A stretch of DNA of 64,000 nt from JACKCR01 sp041390305 (GTDB taxonomy: Bacteria > Eisenbacteria > RBG-16-71-46 > CAIMUX01), in assembly GCA_041390305.1 (NCBI GenBank), contig JAWKQE010000033.1:1-64000 (forward strand), read 5' to 3'. The notes beneath the pieces are model-generated. The model worked only from the letters and a program-made list of their open reading frames with translations. It was not told the DNA's origin and searched no databases. Of this stretch, positions 24,402 to 34,708 are shown in pieces; the first letter of the stretch is position 1, and every line of letters begins with the position of its first letter. The position numbers were made by a program, and so were the translations under genes.

Positions 24402-24505
24402 ACTCCCTTCGTCTCGCCGCTCCGCAGGAGCCATCCTTCGTCTCGCCGTTCGGCCGGAACCATCCCTCGTCTCGCGCCGGGTGCCGGAACTATCCCTCGT
24501 CGCCG
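24402..24505. repeat. Degenerate tandem repeat, about 30 bp by 3.5 copies
   Basis: Successive units begin at about 24402, 24432, 24461 and 24491. Each begins with a CCATCCYTCGTCTCGCC-like core and most end with a GCCGGAAC-like block. The array sits between two convergent genes. Its last unit overlaps the stop region of the reductase gene, so the stop codon arises inside the repeat. No spacers separate the units, so it is not a CRISPR. Possible roles are a structured terminator region or a replication-slippage tract. Confidence 0.6.
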
Positions 24506-25661
24506 TTGTCGACCTGCGTTTCCTTCTCCTGGATCCGCAGGCCACGGGCCCGGAGCGCGCGTAGATACGCTTCGCCCGGCACCACTTCTTCCGCGAGCAG
24601 GACGCCCCGCTCTTCGATGGTGCCGCGCGCGAGGAGGAGTGCGCTCTCGGCCGCGGGGTAGGCGGTGGTCCGCATCATCGCGGTGAGGCCGGTCTTCTCG
24701 TCGAAGAAGTCGAGGAGGTCGTAGCGGCGGACGAGGCCCTGCCGGTCCTTTTCCCCGCGCACGGTGACCCGGAGGACGACGAGGTCGCGCACGTCCGGAA
24801 CGTAGAGCCTGGGTTCGAGCAGCGTCGCGAGCACGTCGCGCGGTGCGACCTCGTGACCGCCCACTTCGATCGGGTCCGACGAGAGGAGCCCCATCTCGTG
24901 GAGGAACTGGAACCGGGTCCAGTGGCCGGGATAGCGGACCGTCTTGTAGTCGAGCTGGCGGACCTTGCCGCGGAAGGTCCAGGGGAGGGTCGAGGTCCCA
25001 CCGGAAGTGTAGGCGGCTTCCGCGCTCCCGACGGGGGACGGGAACCGGATCTCCTCGAGACCGGTCAGGGTCGGCCGCATCACGATCTCGCCGTTCTCGA
25101 GGCAGACCGCTTCTCCCACGTACTCGTTGATGAGTCCGTGGATGGAGAAGACGAGCGCGTAGCGGAGCGTGTTCTCTGGGTCGACCGGGAGCCCGCCCAC
25201 GCGCATCTTGACGCTGACGACTTCGTCCATCTCCCGCATGCCGTAGCCGGCGAGGATCCCGGCGAGTCCGGGCGCGAGTCCCTGGTCCGGGAGGACGCCG
25301 ACGCCCGCAGCCTTCGCCTCCTCGTCGAGCTTTCTCTGCTCGAAGACGACATCCGTGTTGCCGCCCATGTCCGCGAGGTGGACGCCGGCCCGGATCGCGG
25401 TCCGGGTGACGCCGACGTTGAAGAAGTAGGGGACGGCGCTGACGGCGGCGCGACATCCGGAGAGGGCGCTGGCGAGCGCGTCCTGGTCCGTCACGTCGCA
25501 GAGGACGGTTTCGAGGCGACCGTCCTGGAACTTCCGACCGAGGGCGTCGAGCTGCTCCCTGTCGCGATCGATCACGCAGACGGAGCTGACGTCGGGTTGA
25601 CGGGCCAGTCCGCCGCGCAGGCCGATCCCTGGAGTCCCGCGCCGATCACTGCCATTCGCAT
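24490..25661 (-). CDS. Saccharopine-dehydrogenase/lysine-6-dehydrogenase-like NAD(P) reductase; frameshift near N-terminus
   Basis: About 390 residues. The N-terminal Rossmann fold should read MRMAVIGAGLQGSACAGGLA with a GxGxxG nucleotide motif. The ATG frame and the body frame differ by one base, and adding one G (a C on the plus strand at 25613-25614) restores it exactly. The body has VCVIDRDREQL, AAVSAVPYFFN, LADMGGN, VLPDQGLAPGLAG and the C-terminal TVRYPGHWTRF region seen in lysine-6-dehydrogenase-like and saccharopine-reductase-like enzymes. These enzymes act on lysine or related amino acids; the exact substrate is unknown. Start ATG 25661 has TGAGGA about nine bases upstream. The stop lies within the tandem repeat. 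The lesion would abolish the cofactor site if real. Confidence 0.82.
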
Positions 25662-25865
25662 CGTCGTTCGTCCTCACTCTCGCCGGAAGATGGGTCAACC
25701 CTGGCAACCGATCGACTCTAGTGCAGGCGATGTGGGAATCCAGAAGTCTCGCCCACTGTGCCCAGCGCCGAGTCGACCTGGCCGGGCAGGAGTGCTACCG
25801 TTCGTCCTCGCTTCCGGCCCGTCCCCTTGGGGTGGGGAGGCCCGTAGCCACGAGGGAGTATTCCA

Positions 25866-27249
<1,384 letters not shown>

Positions 27250-27253
<4 letters not shown>

Positions 27254-29280
27254 GGGGGGCGGTGCGCGGAGCGGTCGGCGTTCTGGCCGGGCTCTGGTCG
27301 GCACTCTTGCCGGGGTCTCGTTTTCGCCGAGAACGCGCTCGCGTTCCCGGCGAAGAATACCCCGACGCCAAGACGATCGCGTCGCGCCTCGAGAAGGCGG
27401 CGGGGTCATCGAACGGTCTCGTCCGGATCGAAACGATCGGGAAGAACGCGGCGCAACAGTCGCTCTCGGTGGTGCGGATCGGGACGGGAGATCCGGCGTC
27501 GCCCGCGGTCCTCGTCGTGGCGGGTCTGGACGGACGTCACCTTCACGGCATCGAACTCGCGCTGCGGCACATCGAAGCGTTCGCGGCAGATCCCAAGCAC
27601 GCACGCGACGTCCTGGACGGCGGCACGCTCTACGTCGTCCCGACGCTCCTGCCCTATGCGTCCCAATCCGTGACCCAACGCCCGGCCCGCGAACGCGCGA
27701 CCGCTCCTGGGGCGGGGGACCTCGACAAGGACATGGAGCGGAACGAGGACATGGCCGACGACCTCGACGGCGACGATGTCCTCCGTTGGGTCCGGGTCGC
27801 CGACTCGGGCGGCGCGTATCGCACGGAGGAGGCCGAGCCGGGCATCCTCCATCCGGCCGACCGGAACGCCGGCGAGTCGGGTGCGTGGCGACTCCTCACC
27901 GAGGGGCTCGACGACGACGGTGACCGTCGCTGGAACGAGGAGATGGACGGCGGCGTTCTCCTCGCGCAGAACTTTCCTTTCCGCTACGAGTGGTTCGCGC
28001 GGAACACCGGCGCCCATCAGGTGAGTGAGCCCGAGACGCGCGCGCTCATGGACTTCGTCGTGATGCATCCGGAGATCGGGATCGTCCTCACCTACGGGTT
28101 CGAGGACAACCTCCTCCAGCCCTGGCCGGAGCAGAAGAGTTCCGATCCGAGCCTCACCGGCCCCGGCTGGGGACGGAAGCCGGTCGAAGCACCGAACAAG
28201 AACGACCTGCCGATCTTCCGCGAGTTCTCGGACCGCTACCTCGAAGCGGTCGGCCTCAGCGACGCCAAGGGCGGCCTCGGCGTGGGCGGCTTCGTCACCG
28301 ACGTGCGCGCCGAGGACGAACTCCCGATCCCGGCGGCGGACGACGCCGCGAAGGGTGGGTTTGCCGCCTCCGCCTACTTCCACCGCGGGCTCGTCGCGTT
28401 GTCGACTCCGGTCTGGACGCCGGGGGTGCAGCTCGCGCGACTCGACGCAGCGGAGGCGGCGGCGAAGAAGGCCGGCGGCAAGGACGCAAAGGACGGGAAG
28501 AACGAGAGGGAAGACGGGGGCAAGGGTGACGAGGACGGTGGCGCGGCCGACGGCGGCGCCGGGGACGGTGCGGACGGCGCAGCAAACGCCACCGCAGACG
28601 ATGCGAGCGCTCCTGCCGATAGTGGCGACGAAGCCACGAGCACTGCGGGAAGAGACGCGCCGACGGCCGACGCCGACGCCGACGCGGACGACGCGGCGAA
28701 GGAGCTCCCCAAGTCCGTGAAGGACGAGGCCCGCTACCTCGCGTGGCTCCGTGAGGTCGACCCCGCCGCCTGGAAGGACTGGGCACCGTTCGACCATCCC
28801 GACTTCCCGGGACGGCAGGTGGAGGTCGGTGGATACGCCCCGCTCGCGCGGATCGTTCCGCCGCTCTCCGTGCTGGACGAGACGTTCGCGGGGCATCAGA
28901 CGTTTCTCGAGGGGCTGTTCGCGGCCCGGCCCGAGATCGTGCTCCTCTCCGCTTCACTCACCGAACGGGAGGGCGGCGTCTACGCACTCGAGTTCGAGAC
29001 CCAGAACGTCGGCTACGTGCCGGACGTCCTCGCGCAGGGCGTCTTCTCGCGGATCGTGCGGCCGACCCGGTTCGAGATCACGCTCCCCAAGGGCGCGGAG
29101 ATGCTCGGCGGAACGACGCGCGGACCGCTCGAACGGCTCCGGGGCGAAGGAACGGCCGTGCGGACGACACGTCTCCTGCGTCTCCCGGGAAAGGAAGGAG
29201 TCGAGGTGACCGTGATCGCGCAGCACGGCGGCAGCGATTCGCGCCGCGTCACGCCCGGCGAGAACTGGAGGCGGCCATGA
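27250..29280 (+). CDS. M14-type carboxypeptidase-like protein with low-complexity insert
   Basis: 676 residues. The N-terminal region resembles metallocarboxypeptidase folds (SLSVVRIGTGD, VLVVAGLDGRHLHGIELALRHIE, LYVVPTLLPYA), with a possible H..E zinc pair. An Asp-rich patch (LDDDGDRRWNEEMDGG) follows. Residues about 398-480 are a highly charged Ala/Asp/Gly/Glu/Lys-rich low-complexity insert. The C-terminal part is a beta domain similar to the end of the next gene. GTG 27250 overlaps the lyase stop. The n-region has a hydrophobic stretch but an implausible signal end. Another frame nearby (27318-27350) spells VFAENALAFP, so two compensating indels may hide the true signal peptide. Activity is uncertain because not all zinc ligands are obvious. 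Confidence 0.7.
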
Positions 29281-31100
29281 TGCGGCACACTGCATGGACG
29301 AGGCATTCCGCCGCGGGTTCGCTCGTGGCTTCGTTGGCGTCAGTCGGTGCGTTCGCCTTGCTGGCGTCGCTGATCATCCCGCCGCACAGCCCGCTCCCTC
29401 CTGCCCTCACCGGTACGGCTTTCGCCGCCGGCATGACCGTGAACGGTCTCGGCGCGCCGTCCAATCCCAAGATCACCGAGCCCTGGAACCGTTTCCACGA
29501 CGTCGATGCGACGGTCGCTCTCCTCCAGTCGCTGGAGCGCGCCCATCCCGGCCTCGCGGAGTGGATCGACCTCGGACGGAGCTACGAGGATCGGCCGATC
29601 GTCGGACTCGCGATCACGAACGAGGCGACGGGGAAGGCGAGCGAGAAGCCCGCGATGTACATCGACGGGAACATCCACGGGAACGAAGTGCAGGCCGCGG
29701 AAGTCGTGCTCTACACCGCGTGGTATCTCCTCGAGACGTACGGTGAGATCGATCGGATCACGAAGCTGCTCGACGAGAAGGCGTTCTATCTCGTCCCGAC
29801 GGTGAACCCGGACGGACGGGACCATTGGTTCCACGACCCGTCCAACCCGCACCTCTCGCGCGGAGGACGGATCCCGACCGACAACGACCTGGACGGCCGC
29901 TTCGACGAGGACGGCCCGGACGATCTCGACGGCGACGGGCAGATCACGCACATGCGGATCCGGGATCCGTGGGGACGCCACGAACCCGATCCGGAGTTCC
30001 CGGACGAGCTGACCCAGGAAGTCCTGCGCGACGAGAAGGGGACCTACCGCCTCCTCGGCTGGGAAGGCTACGACAACGACGGCGATGGCGAGGTCGACGA
30101 GGACGGCCCCGGCGGCTACGACCCGAACCGGGACTGGCCGTGGCAGTGGCAGCCGATGTCGATCCAGGGAGGAGCGCGCGACTATCCGTTCTCGCTTCCG
30201 TCTACCCGCGCGGTCGGCGACTTCGCGAAGTCCCATCCGAATATCGCCGGCGCGCAGAGCTTCCACAACGCCGGCGGCATGATCCTCCGCGGCCCCGGCC
30301 AGGAGAGCGGGCCGGTGGCGCGCGAGGACGAGGAGATCCTCGCCTACATCGGGAGGCGCGGCGAGGAGATGCTGCCGTTCTACAAGTCCTGGATCACGTG
30401 GAAGGACCTCTACACGGTCTGGGGCGGCGAGTTCGAGTGGTTCTACGGAGCGCTCGGCGCCTTCGCGTTCACGAACGAACTCTGGACCAACGACAACCTC
30501 TACCGGAGAGAGGAAGAAGAAGGCCAGGAGGGGCGGCGCGACCGGGCCGCGTTCCGTCGTGACATGCTCATGGGCGACGGGTTCACCCCGTGGACCGAGT
30601 TCGACCACCCCGACTACGGCAAGGTGGAGATCGGTGGCTCGCCCAAGACCTTCGGCCGGGTGCCGCCTGCGTTCCTCATCCAGGAGGAGCTGCACCGGAA
30701 CATGGCGTTCACGCTCTACCACGCGGAGTGCATGCCGCTCGTCAAGATCGCGGATGCCACGGTGGAGGACGCGGGACGAGGGCTCCGGCGCCTCGTCGTC
30801 ACGGTCGAGAACCAGGGCGTCCTCCCGACCCGGAGCGCGCACGACGTCGAGAACGGAATCACGCCGCCGGCGGTGGTGTCCGTGCGGGGCGCCGACGTGG
30901 TCGCGGCCGGAATCCGGAAGGACCCCTACCGCCGCGAAATGACCTGGCAGGAGGTGCGGCCGGAGCGGCTCCTCGTTCCGGCCATCCCCGGTCTCGAACG
31001 GGTGGTCGTCGAGTTCCTCGTACTCGGCGGCGGGAACGCCACGATCGAGGTGAGCTCCACGAAGGCCGGGAGCGATCAGAAGAGTCTCCGGGTCGGCTAG
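29277..31100 (+). CDS. Secreted M14 zinc carboxypeptidase with calcium-type Asp repeats
   Basis: 607 residues. A signal peptide ends near GTAFAAG. The M14 domain has the zinc HxxE motif in IDGNIHGNEVQAAEVVLY, then VPTVNPDGRDHWFHD, and a later SFHNAGGMILRG segment that could supply the third ligand. Two Asp-rich calcium-binding-like insertions interrupt it (DNDLDGRFDEDGPDDLDGDG near residue 200 and DNDGDGEVDEDGPGG near 263), similar to thrombospondin type-3 or dockerin-like loops. The last 110 residues form a beta domain. ATG 29277 overlaps the previous stop (ATGA). Likely degrades extracellular peptides, probably as a pair with the upstream homologue. Confidence 0.88.
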   Translation: MMRHTAWTRHSAAGSLVASLASVGAFALLASLIIPPHSPLPPALTGTAFAAGMTVNGLGAPSNPKITEPWNRFHDVDATVALLQSLERAHPGLAEWIDLGRSYEDRPIVGLAITNEATGKASEKPAMYIDGNIHGNEVQAAEVVLYTAWYLLETYGEIDRITKLLDEKAFYLVPTVNPDGRDHWFHDPSNPHLSRGGRIPTDNDLDGRFDEDGPDDLDGDGQITHMRIRDPWGRHEPDPEFPDELTQEVLRDEKGTYRLLGWEGYDNDGDGEVDEDGPGGYDPNRDWPWQWQPMSIQGGARDYPFSLPSTRAVGDFAKSHPNIAGAQSFHNAGGMILRGPGQESGPVAREDEEILAYIGRRGEEMLPFYKSWITWKDLYTVWGGEFEWFYGALGAFAFTNELWTNDNLYRREEEEGQEGRRDRAAFRRDMLMGDGFTPWTEFDHPDYGKVEIGGSPKTFGRVPPAFLIQEELHRNMAFTLYHAECMPLVKIADATVEDAGRGLRRLVVTVENQGVLPTRSAHDVENGITPPAVVSVRGADVVAAGIRKDPYRREMTWQEVRPERLLVPAIPGLERVVVEFLVLGGGNATIEVSSTKAGSDQKSLRVG

Positions 31101-31125
31101 CGGGATGTCAGCCGTCGGTTCCGGC

Positions 31126-31190
31126 GAGGCGGGGCACCGAAACGGTTCGGCGTCTCCCGCCTCCAGCGACGAACCCTGGGCATCCCAGGG
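31126..31190 (+). terminator. Two hairpins after the M14 operon
   Basis: Hairpin one is nested: an outer GAGGCGGG / CCCGCCTC stem (31126-31133 with 31156-31163) encloses CCGAA / TTCGG (31137-31141 with 31146-31150). Hairpin two is CCCTGGG-CAT-CCCAGGG (31174-31190). There is no T tract, so this is a probable but not classical termination region, or a structured 3' end. Confidence 0.4.
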
Positions 31191-31230
31191 GCGCTCCGGC
31201 CGTGGCCGCGGCGCTCTCCGTGGATCTACC

Positions 31231-31260
31231 TTGCCGTCCTTCCAACGGCTTGGGTAGGCT
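31231..31260 (+). promoter_or_regulatory. Promoter for the GT2-DUF2304-helicase group, probably leaderless
   Basis: TTGCCG (31231-31236), an 18-bp spacer, TAGGCT (31255-31260), then seven bases to ATG 31268. No ribosome-binding site is present. Confidence 0.6.
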
Positions 31261-31267
31261 GCGGCCG

Positions 31268-31984
31268 ATGTCCTGTGATCTCGTCGTCGTCATTCCGGCC
31301 TACAACGAGGCCGGCACGCTTCCGACGCTCCTCCCGCGGGTGCGCGAGGTGTTGCCGCACGCAGAGATCCTGGTCGTGGACGACGGTTCGTCCGACGCCA
31401 CGGCGGACGTCGCGCGGAAGGCCGGCGCGGTGGTGGCGACTCACCCGATCAACCTCGGTTACGGAGCCGCCATCCAGACCGGATACCTCTACGCACTGGC
31501 GCGGAACGCGAAGGCGATCCTGCAGATGGACGCGGACGGGCAGCACGAGCCCCGCTCCGCCCTCCGGCTCCTGGGCGAGCTCGAAGCGGGTGCCGACCTC
31601 GTGCTCGGGTCCCGGTTCCTCTCCGGGGCACGCACGTACCGCGCGCCGTTCGCGCGCCGGGTCGGGATGCGTCTCTTCTCCGCCATCTCGGGGAGCATCC
31701 TCGGCCGTCCGGTGACGGATCCCACGACCGGGTTCCAGGCACTGTCGCCCAGAGTCGCCCGCTTCTATGCCGAGGGGAGCTTCTTCCCGCCGGACTATCC
31801 GGACGCGGACGTCCTCATCCGGGTCGGGCTGGCCGGGTTTCGCGTCGCCGAGGTGCCAGTCGACATGTACGAGAAGGACGGCCCGTCCATCCACTCGGGC
31901 GCGCGCCCGCTCTACTACGTGATGAAGATGCTCGTGACGATCGTCCTCCTCCTCACGCTGCCGCGCCGGCGGCTCTCGGCATGA
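31268..31984 (+). CDS. Family 2 glycosyltransferase (dolichyl-phosphate-mannose-synthase-like)
   Basis: 238 residues. A GT-A fold starts with VVVIPAYNEAGTLPTLL. The DDGSSDAT nucleotide site, NLGYGAAIQTGY and the QMDADGQHEP DxD motif follow. A VDMYEKDGPSIHSG segment and one C-terminal hydrophobic helix complete it. This is the small DPM1-like subgroup that transfers a sugar to a polyprenyl-phosphate carrier or a surface glycan. The next gene is DUF2304, which frequently partners such transferases. The start is supported by the immediately preceding promoter; there is no Shine-Dalgarno. Confidence 0.9.
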   Translation: MSCDLVVVIPAYNEAGTLPTLLPRVREVLPHAEILVVDDGSSDATADVARKAGAVVATHPINLGYGAAIQTGYLYALARNAKAILQMDADGQHEPRSALRLLGELEAGADLVLGSRFLSGARTYRAPFARRVGMRLFSAISGSILGRPVTDPTTGFQALSPRVARFYAEGSFFPPDYPDADVLIRVGLAGFRVAEVPVDMYEKDGPSIHSGARPLYYVMKMLVTIVLLLTLPRRRLSA

Positions 31985-32090
31985 TCGGCGCTGACTCGAG
32001 AGACGTCGACGCCGCGTCGACGGCTTCTGCCTCCGTCGCGGCGCGGGTGGGGTGGGCGCGTACGCCGGGGTCCCGAAGGAAGGAGAGGCC

Positions 32091-32597
32091 ATGACCCTCG
32101 AAGCCAGGCTGTTCGTCGCTCTGCTCGGGCTCCTCTTCCTCCTCATCGTGCTCCGGTCGCTGCGGAGCCACCGGATCCAGTTCGAGTATTCGATCCTCTG
32201 GATCTGTCTCTCGTTCGTCCTCGTCCTGGCCGCGATCTTCCAGAAGACGGCGGATCGGATCGCGGCCTGGGTGGGAATCGACTATCCTCCCGCCTTCTTC
32301 TTCCTGGTCTGCCTCTTCGTGGTCCTCGTGATGCTGTTCCAGATGTCGCTGCGGCTCTCGGTCCTCTCGGATCGGATCCGGAGGCTCGCTCAGGAGACGG
32401 CCGTGGTGGGAGCGCTCGAGAACGTGCGGGAAGGGAACACGGGTGGAGTGCGGGTGGACGCGCGCGGGAATGCGGCGGGAGCGCCGCGCTCGGCGGGAGT
32501 GGCGGACGGACCAGGGGCACCAGACGGGCCTCGAACGCCGGACGCGCCAGAGGGTACCCGAGCGCCGCGAGCGCCGGAGGAGAGAGAGAGCCGATGA
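32091..32597 (+). CDS. DUF2304 membrane protein
   Basis: 168 residues. Three hydrophobic helices occupy about residues 5-110 with the DUF2304 layout (LFVALLGLLFLLIVLRSLR, YSILWICLSFVLVLAAIF, AFFFLVCLFVVLVMLFQ), then a short amphipathic helix. The last 55 residues are Gly/Ala/Pro/Arg-rich and probably disordered. DUF2304 proteins typically accompany GT2 glycosyltransferases and may form a membrane complex with them. ATG 32091 has AAGGAGAG upstream. Its stop overlaps the helicase ATG (ATGA). Confidence 0.82.
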   Translation: MTLEARLFVALLGLLFLLIVLRSLRSHRIQFEYSILWICLSFVLVLAAIFQKTADRIAAWVGIDYPPAFFFLVCLFVVLVMLFQMSLRLSVLSDRIRRLAQETAVVGALENVREGNTGGVRVDARGNAAGAPRSAGVADGPGAPDGPRTPDAPEGTRAPRAPEERESR

Positions 32598-34690
32598 GTC
32601 GCGATCACGTCGAGGAGATCTTCTCGAGAGAGGGTGTGCTCTCGCGCGTCCTCTCCCCGAACTTCGAGTGGCGTCCCCAGCAGGGCGAGATGGCCCGGGC
32701 GGTCTGGGACGCGCTCGAGTACGGCGGCTCGGTCCTGGTCGAGGCACCGACCGGAGTCGGGAAGTCACTCAGCTATCTCATCCCGGCCGTCGTCTGGGCG
32801 CAGCGCGAAGGGAAGCCCTGCGTCATCTCGACCCACACGAAGAACCTCCAGGACCAGATCCTCGAGAAGGAAGTCCCGCGGATCCAGCGGATCGTCGACC
32901 GCACGATCCGCGCCGTCGTCCTCAAGGGCCGCGCGAACTACCTCTGCCGCACGCGTTGGGAATCGTTCGTGGAAGAAGCGGGGGGAACGAACGACGGCGA
33001 GCGGATCGTCCGACTCCTCACGAACTGGGTCGACTTCACGGAGACGGGAGACCTCTCCGAGGCGCCCGAACTGTCGCCGCGGGACCGTCACGTGCTCGCG
33101 CGCATCTCGAGCGACGACCGGTTCTGCGCTTCCAACCGCTGCACACCCGAGACCGGCTGCTTCTACAAGACGTCGCGGAAGGAAGCAAAGGAAGCGCACC
33201 TCATCGTCATCAACCACGCGCTCCTCGTGACCGATCTCTTCGGCGCCGGAGGCGGGCTGCCGGACTACGACAGCCTCATCCTCGACGAGGGACACCACCT
33301 GCCCGACGCCGCGGCCGGTCCGCTCAGCTACGCGGTCTCGGAGAAGTCGCTCGAAGGCGCGCTCAAGTCGCTGGGTGGCCGCGGAGAGCCGGGCGTGACG
33401 GACGACCTCCGGAAGATCCTCCGCAACGTGACGAGCCCCGAGCAGCGCCGGGTCGTGCTCGAGCGTCTGCGGGACCTCGAGGCGGAGACGGGGCGCCTTC
33501 TCAAGAGCGCGCGCGGCTTCTGGCAGGAGCTCCAGGCCGCGCCGGTCTATCCCAAGCAGTGGGACCGGTTCCGCTACGGGCCGAGCTCTCCCAACCTCGA
33601 GTCGTTCCCGGCGTCGGGGCCCGACCTCTGTCAGCAGCTCGCGTCGCACCTCCGGAAGATCGACGTCGAGATCGACGATGTCGCGAACATCGACCGGCAC
33701 GAGCGGGGAGACATCCGCGAGCCCGCGCCGATCCGCGAGGCGCGCCGCCGGCAGGACCGCGCCCTCGAGATGCTGGGACAGCTCGAGGAACTCCTCACGC
33801 CGAGCGAGCGGGAGCGCGTCTACTGGATCGATCCGGCCGGCCCCGGTGGCGCCACCCTCCGGACGAGTCCGCTCGCCGTCGGCCGCTATCTCCGCGACAG
33901 TCTCTTCCAGAAGAAGCGCGCGGTCGTCCTCACCTCGGCCACGCTCTCCGTGCTCGGGAGCTTCGACCTCGTCGCGGACAAGCTCGGCGTGCCCGAGTCC
34001 CAGCGCGAGACGCTCGCGCTTCCGTCGCCCTTCCGGCTCGAGAACCAGGTGCAGGCGTGGATCCACACCCAGGCTCCGGACCCGAACGATCCGTCCTTCG
34101 TCGACGTCATCGCGGCGGGCGTGGAGTCGCTCGCGGTGAAGCTCAAGAAGAAGACGCTCGTCCTCTTCACGTCACACGACGCACTCCGGAAGGTCGCCGA
34201 TCGTCTCGAAGAGCCGCTCGGTGCGCGCGGGATTCCGCTCCTGGCCCAGGGCGTCCACGGCGGACGCCGTCAGCTCCGGACCCGGTTCGTGCAGGGGGAA
34301 TCCGCGGTGCTGCTCGGAGCGGCGTCGTTCTGGGAGGGCGTGGACTTCCCGGGGCAGGAGCTCGAAGTGCTCGTCCTCACCCGGCTGCCGTTCCTCGTCC
34401 CGAACGATCCCCTGGTCGAGGCGCGGGTGGAGCGGCTGAAGGCGGAGGGGAAGGACCCGTTCTCGGCCTTCTACCTTCCGGAGGCGATCCTCCGGTTCCG
34501 GCAGGGGTTCGGCCGGCTCATCCGGCGACGGGAAGACCGCGGTCTCTTCGTCGTGGTCGACCCGCGGATCGGACAGAGGAACTACGGCAAGCAGTTCCGT
34601 GAATCGGTCGGGGTTCCGTTCCGTCAGGCCACGGCCTGGGACGAGATCACCGCGGCGGGTGAGGACTGGTTCACCGTCGATCCGTTCTGA
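32594..34690 (+). CDS. DinG/XPD-like iron-sulfur ATP-dependent DNA helicase
   Basis: 698 residues, superfamily 2. Walker A APTGVGKSLSYLIP lies near residue 53. Four cysteines flank the Fe-S region (one in RANYLCRTRW, then CASNRCTPETGC near 177-188). A DEGHHLPD Walker B box follows. The C-terminal helicase half has TSATLS, FTSHDALRK, a GAASFWEGVDFPG motif VI region and the QGFGRLIRR arginine finger. Such helicases unwind damaged or recombining DNA 5' to 3'. The spacing of the cysteines supports an intact cluster. The start overlaps the DUF2304 stop. No exonuclease domain is fused. The next gene follows after 18 bp, so the group may be one transcription unit. Confidence 0.92.
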   Translation: MSRDHVEEIFSREGVLSRVLSPNFEWRPQQGEMARAVWDALEYGGSVLVEAPTGVGKSLSYLIPAVVWAQREGKPCVISTHTKNLQDQILEKEVPRIQRIVDRTIRAVVLKGRANYLCRTRWESFVEEAGGTNDGERIVRLLTNWVDFTETGDLSEAPELSPRDRHVLARISSDDRFCASNRCTPETGCFYKTSRKEAKEAHLIVINHALLVTDLFGAGGGLPDYDSLILDEGHHLPDAAAGPLSYAVSEKSLEGALKSLGGRGEPGVTDDLRKILRNVTSPEQRRVVLERLRDLEAETGRLLKSARGFWQELQAAPVYPKQWDRFRYGPSSPNLESFPASGPDLCQQLASHLRKIDVEIDDVANIDRHERGDIREPAPIREARRRQDRALEMLGQLEELLTPSERERVYWIDPAGPGGATLRTSPLAVGRYLRDSLFQKKRAVVLTSATLSVLGSFDLVADKLGVPESQRETLALPSPFRLENQVQAWIHTQAPDPNDPSFVDVIAAGVESLAVKLKKKTLVLFTSHDALRKVADRLEEPLGARGIPLLAQGVHGGRRQLRTRFVQGESAVLLGAASFWEGVDFPGQELEVLVLTRLPFLVPNDPLVEARVERLKAEGKDPFSAFYLPEAILRFRQGFGRLIRRREDRGLFVVVDPRIGQRNYGKQFRESVGVPFRQATAWDEITAAGEDWFTVDPF

Positions 34691-34708
34691 TCAACGCAAG
34701 GAGTGACC

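Noticed and set aside
24402..24505. CRISPR-like array
   Set aside because: Units are contiguous and degenerate, there are no unique spacers, and no cas gene is present.
28440..28700. A separate gene within the Ala/Asp/Ser-rich insert of the first M14-type protein
   Set aside because: All frames here stay open because of low complexity. None has a start signal or recognisable family, and the main frame continues into a conserved C-terminal domain.
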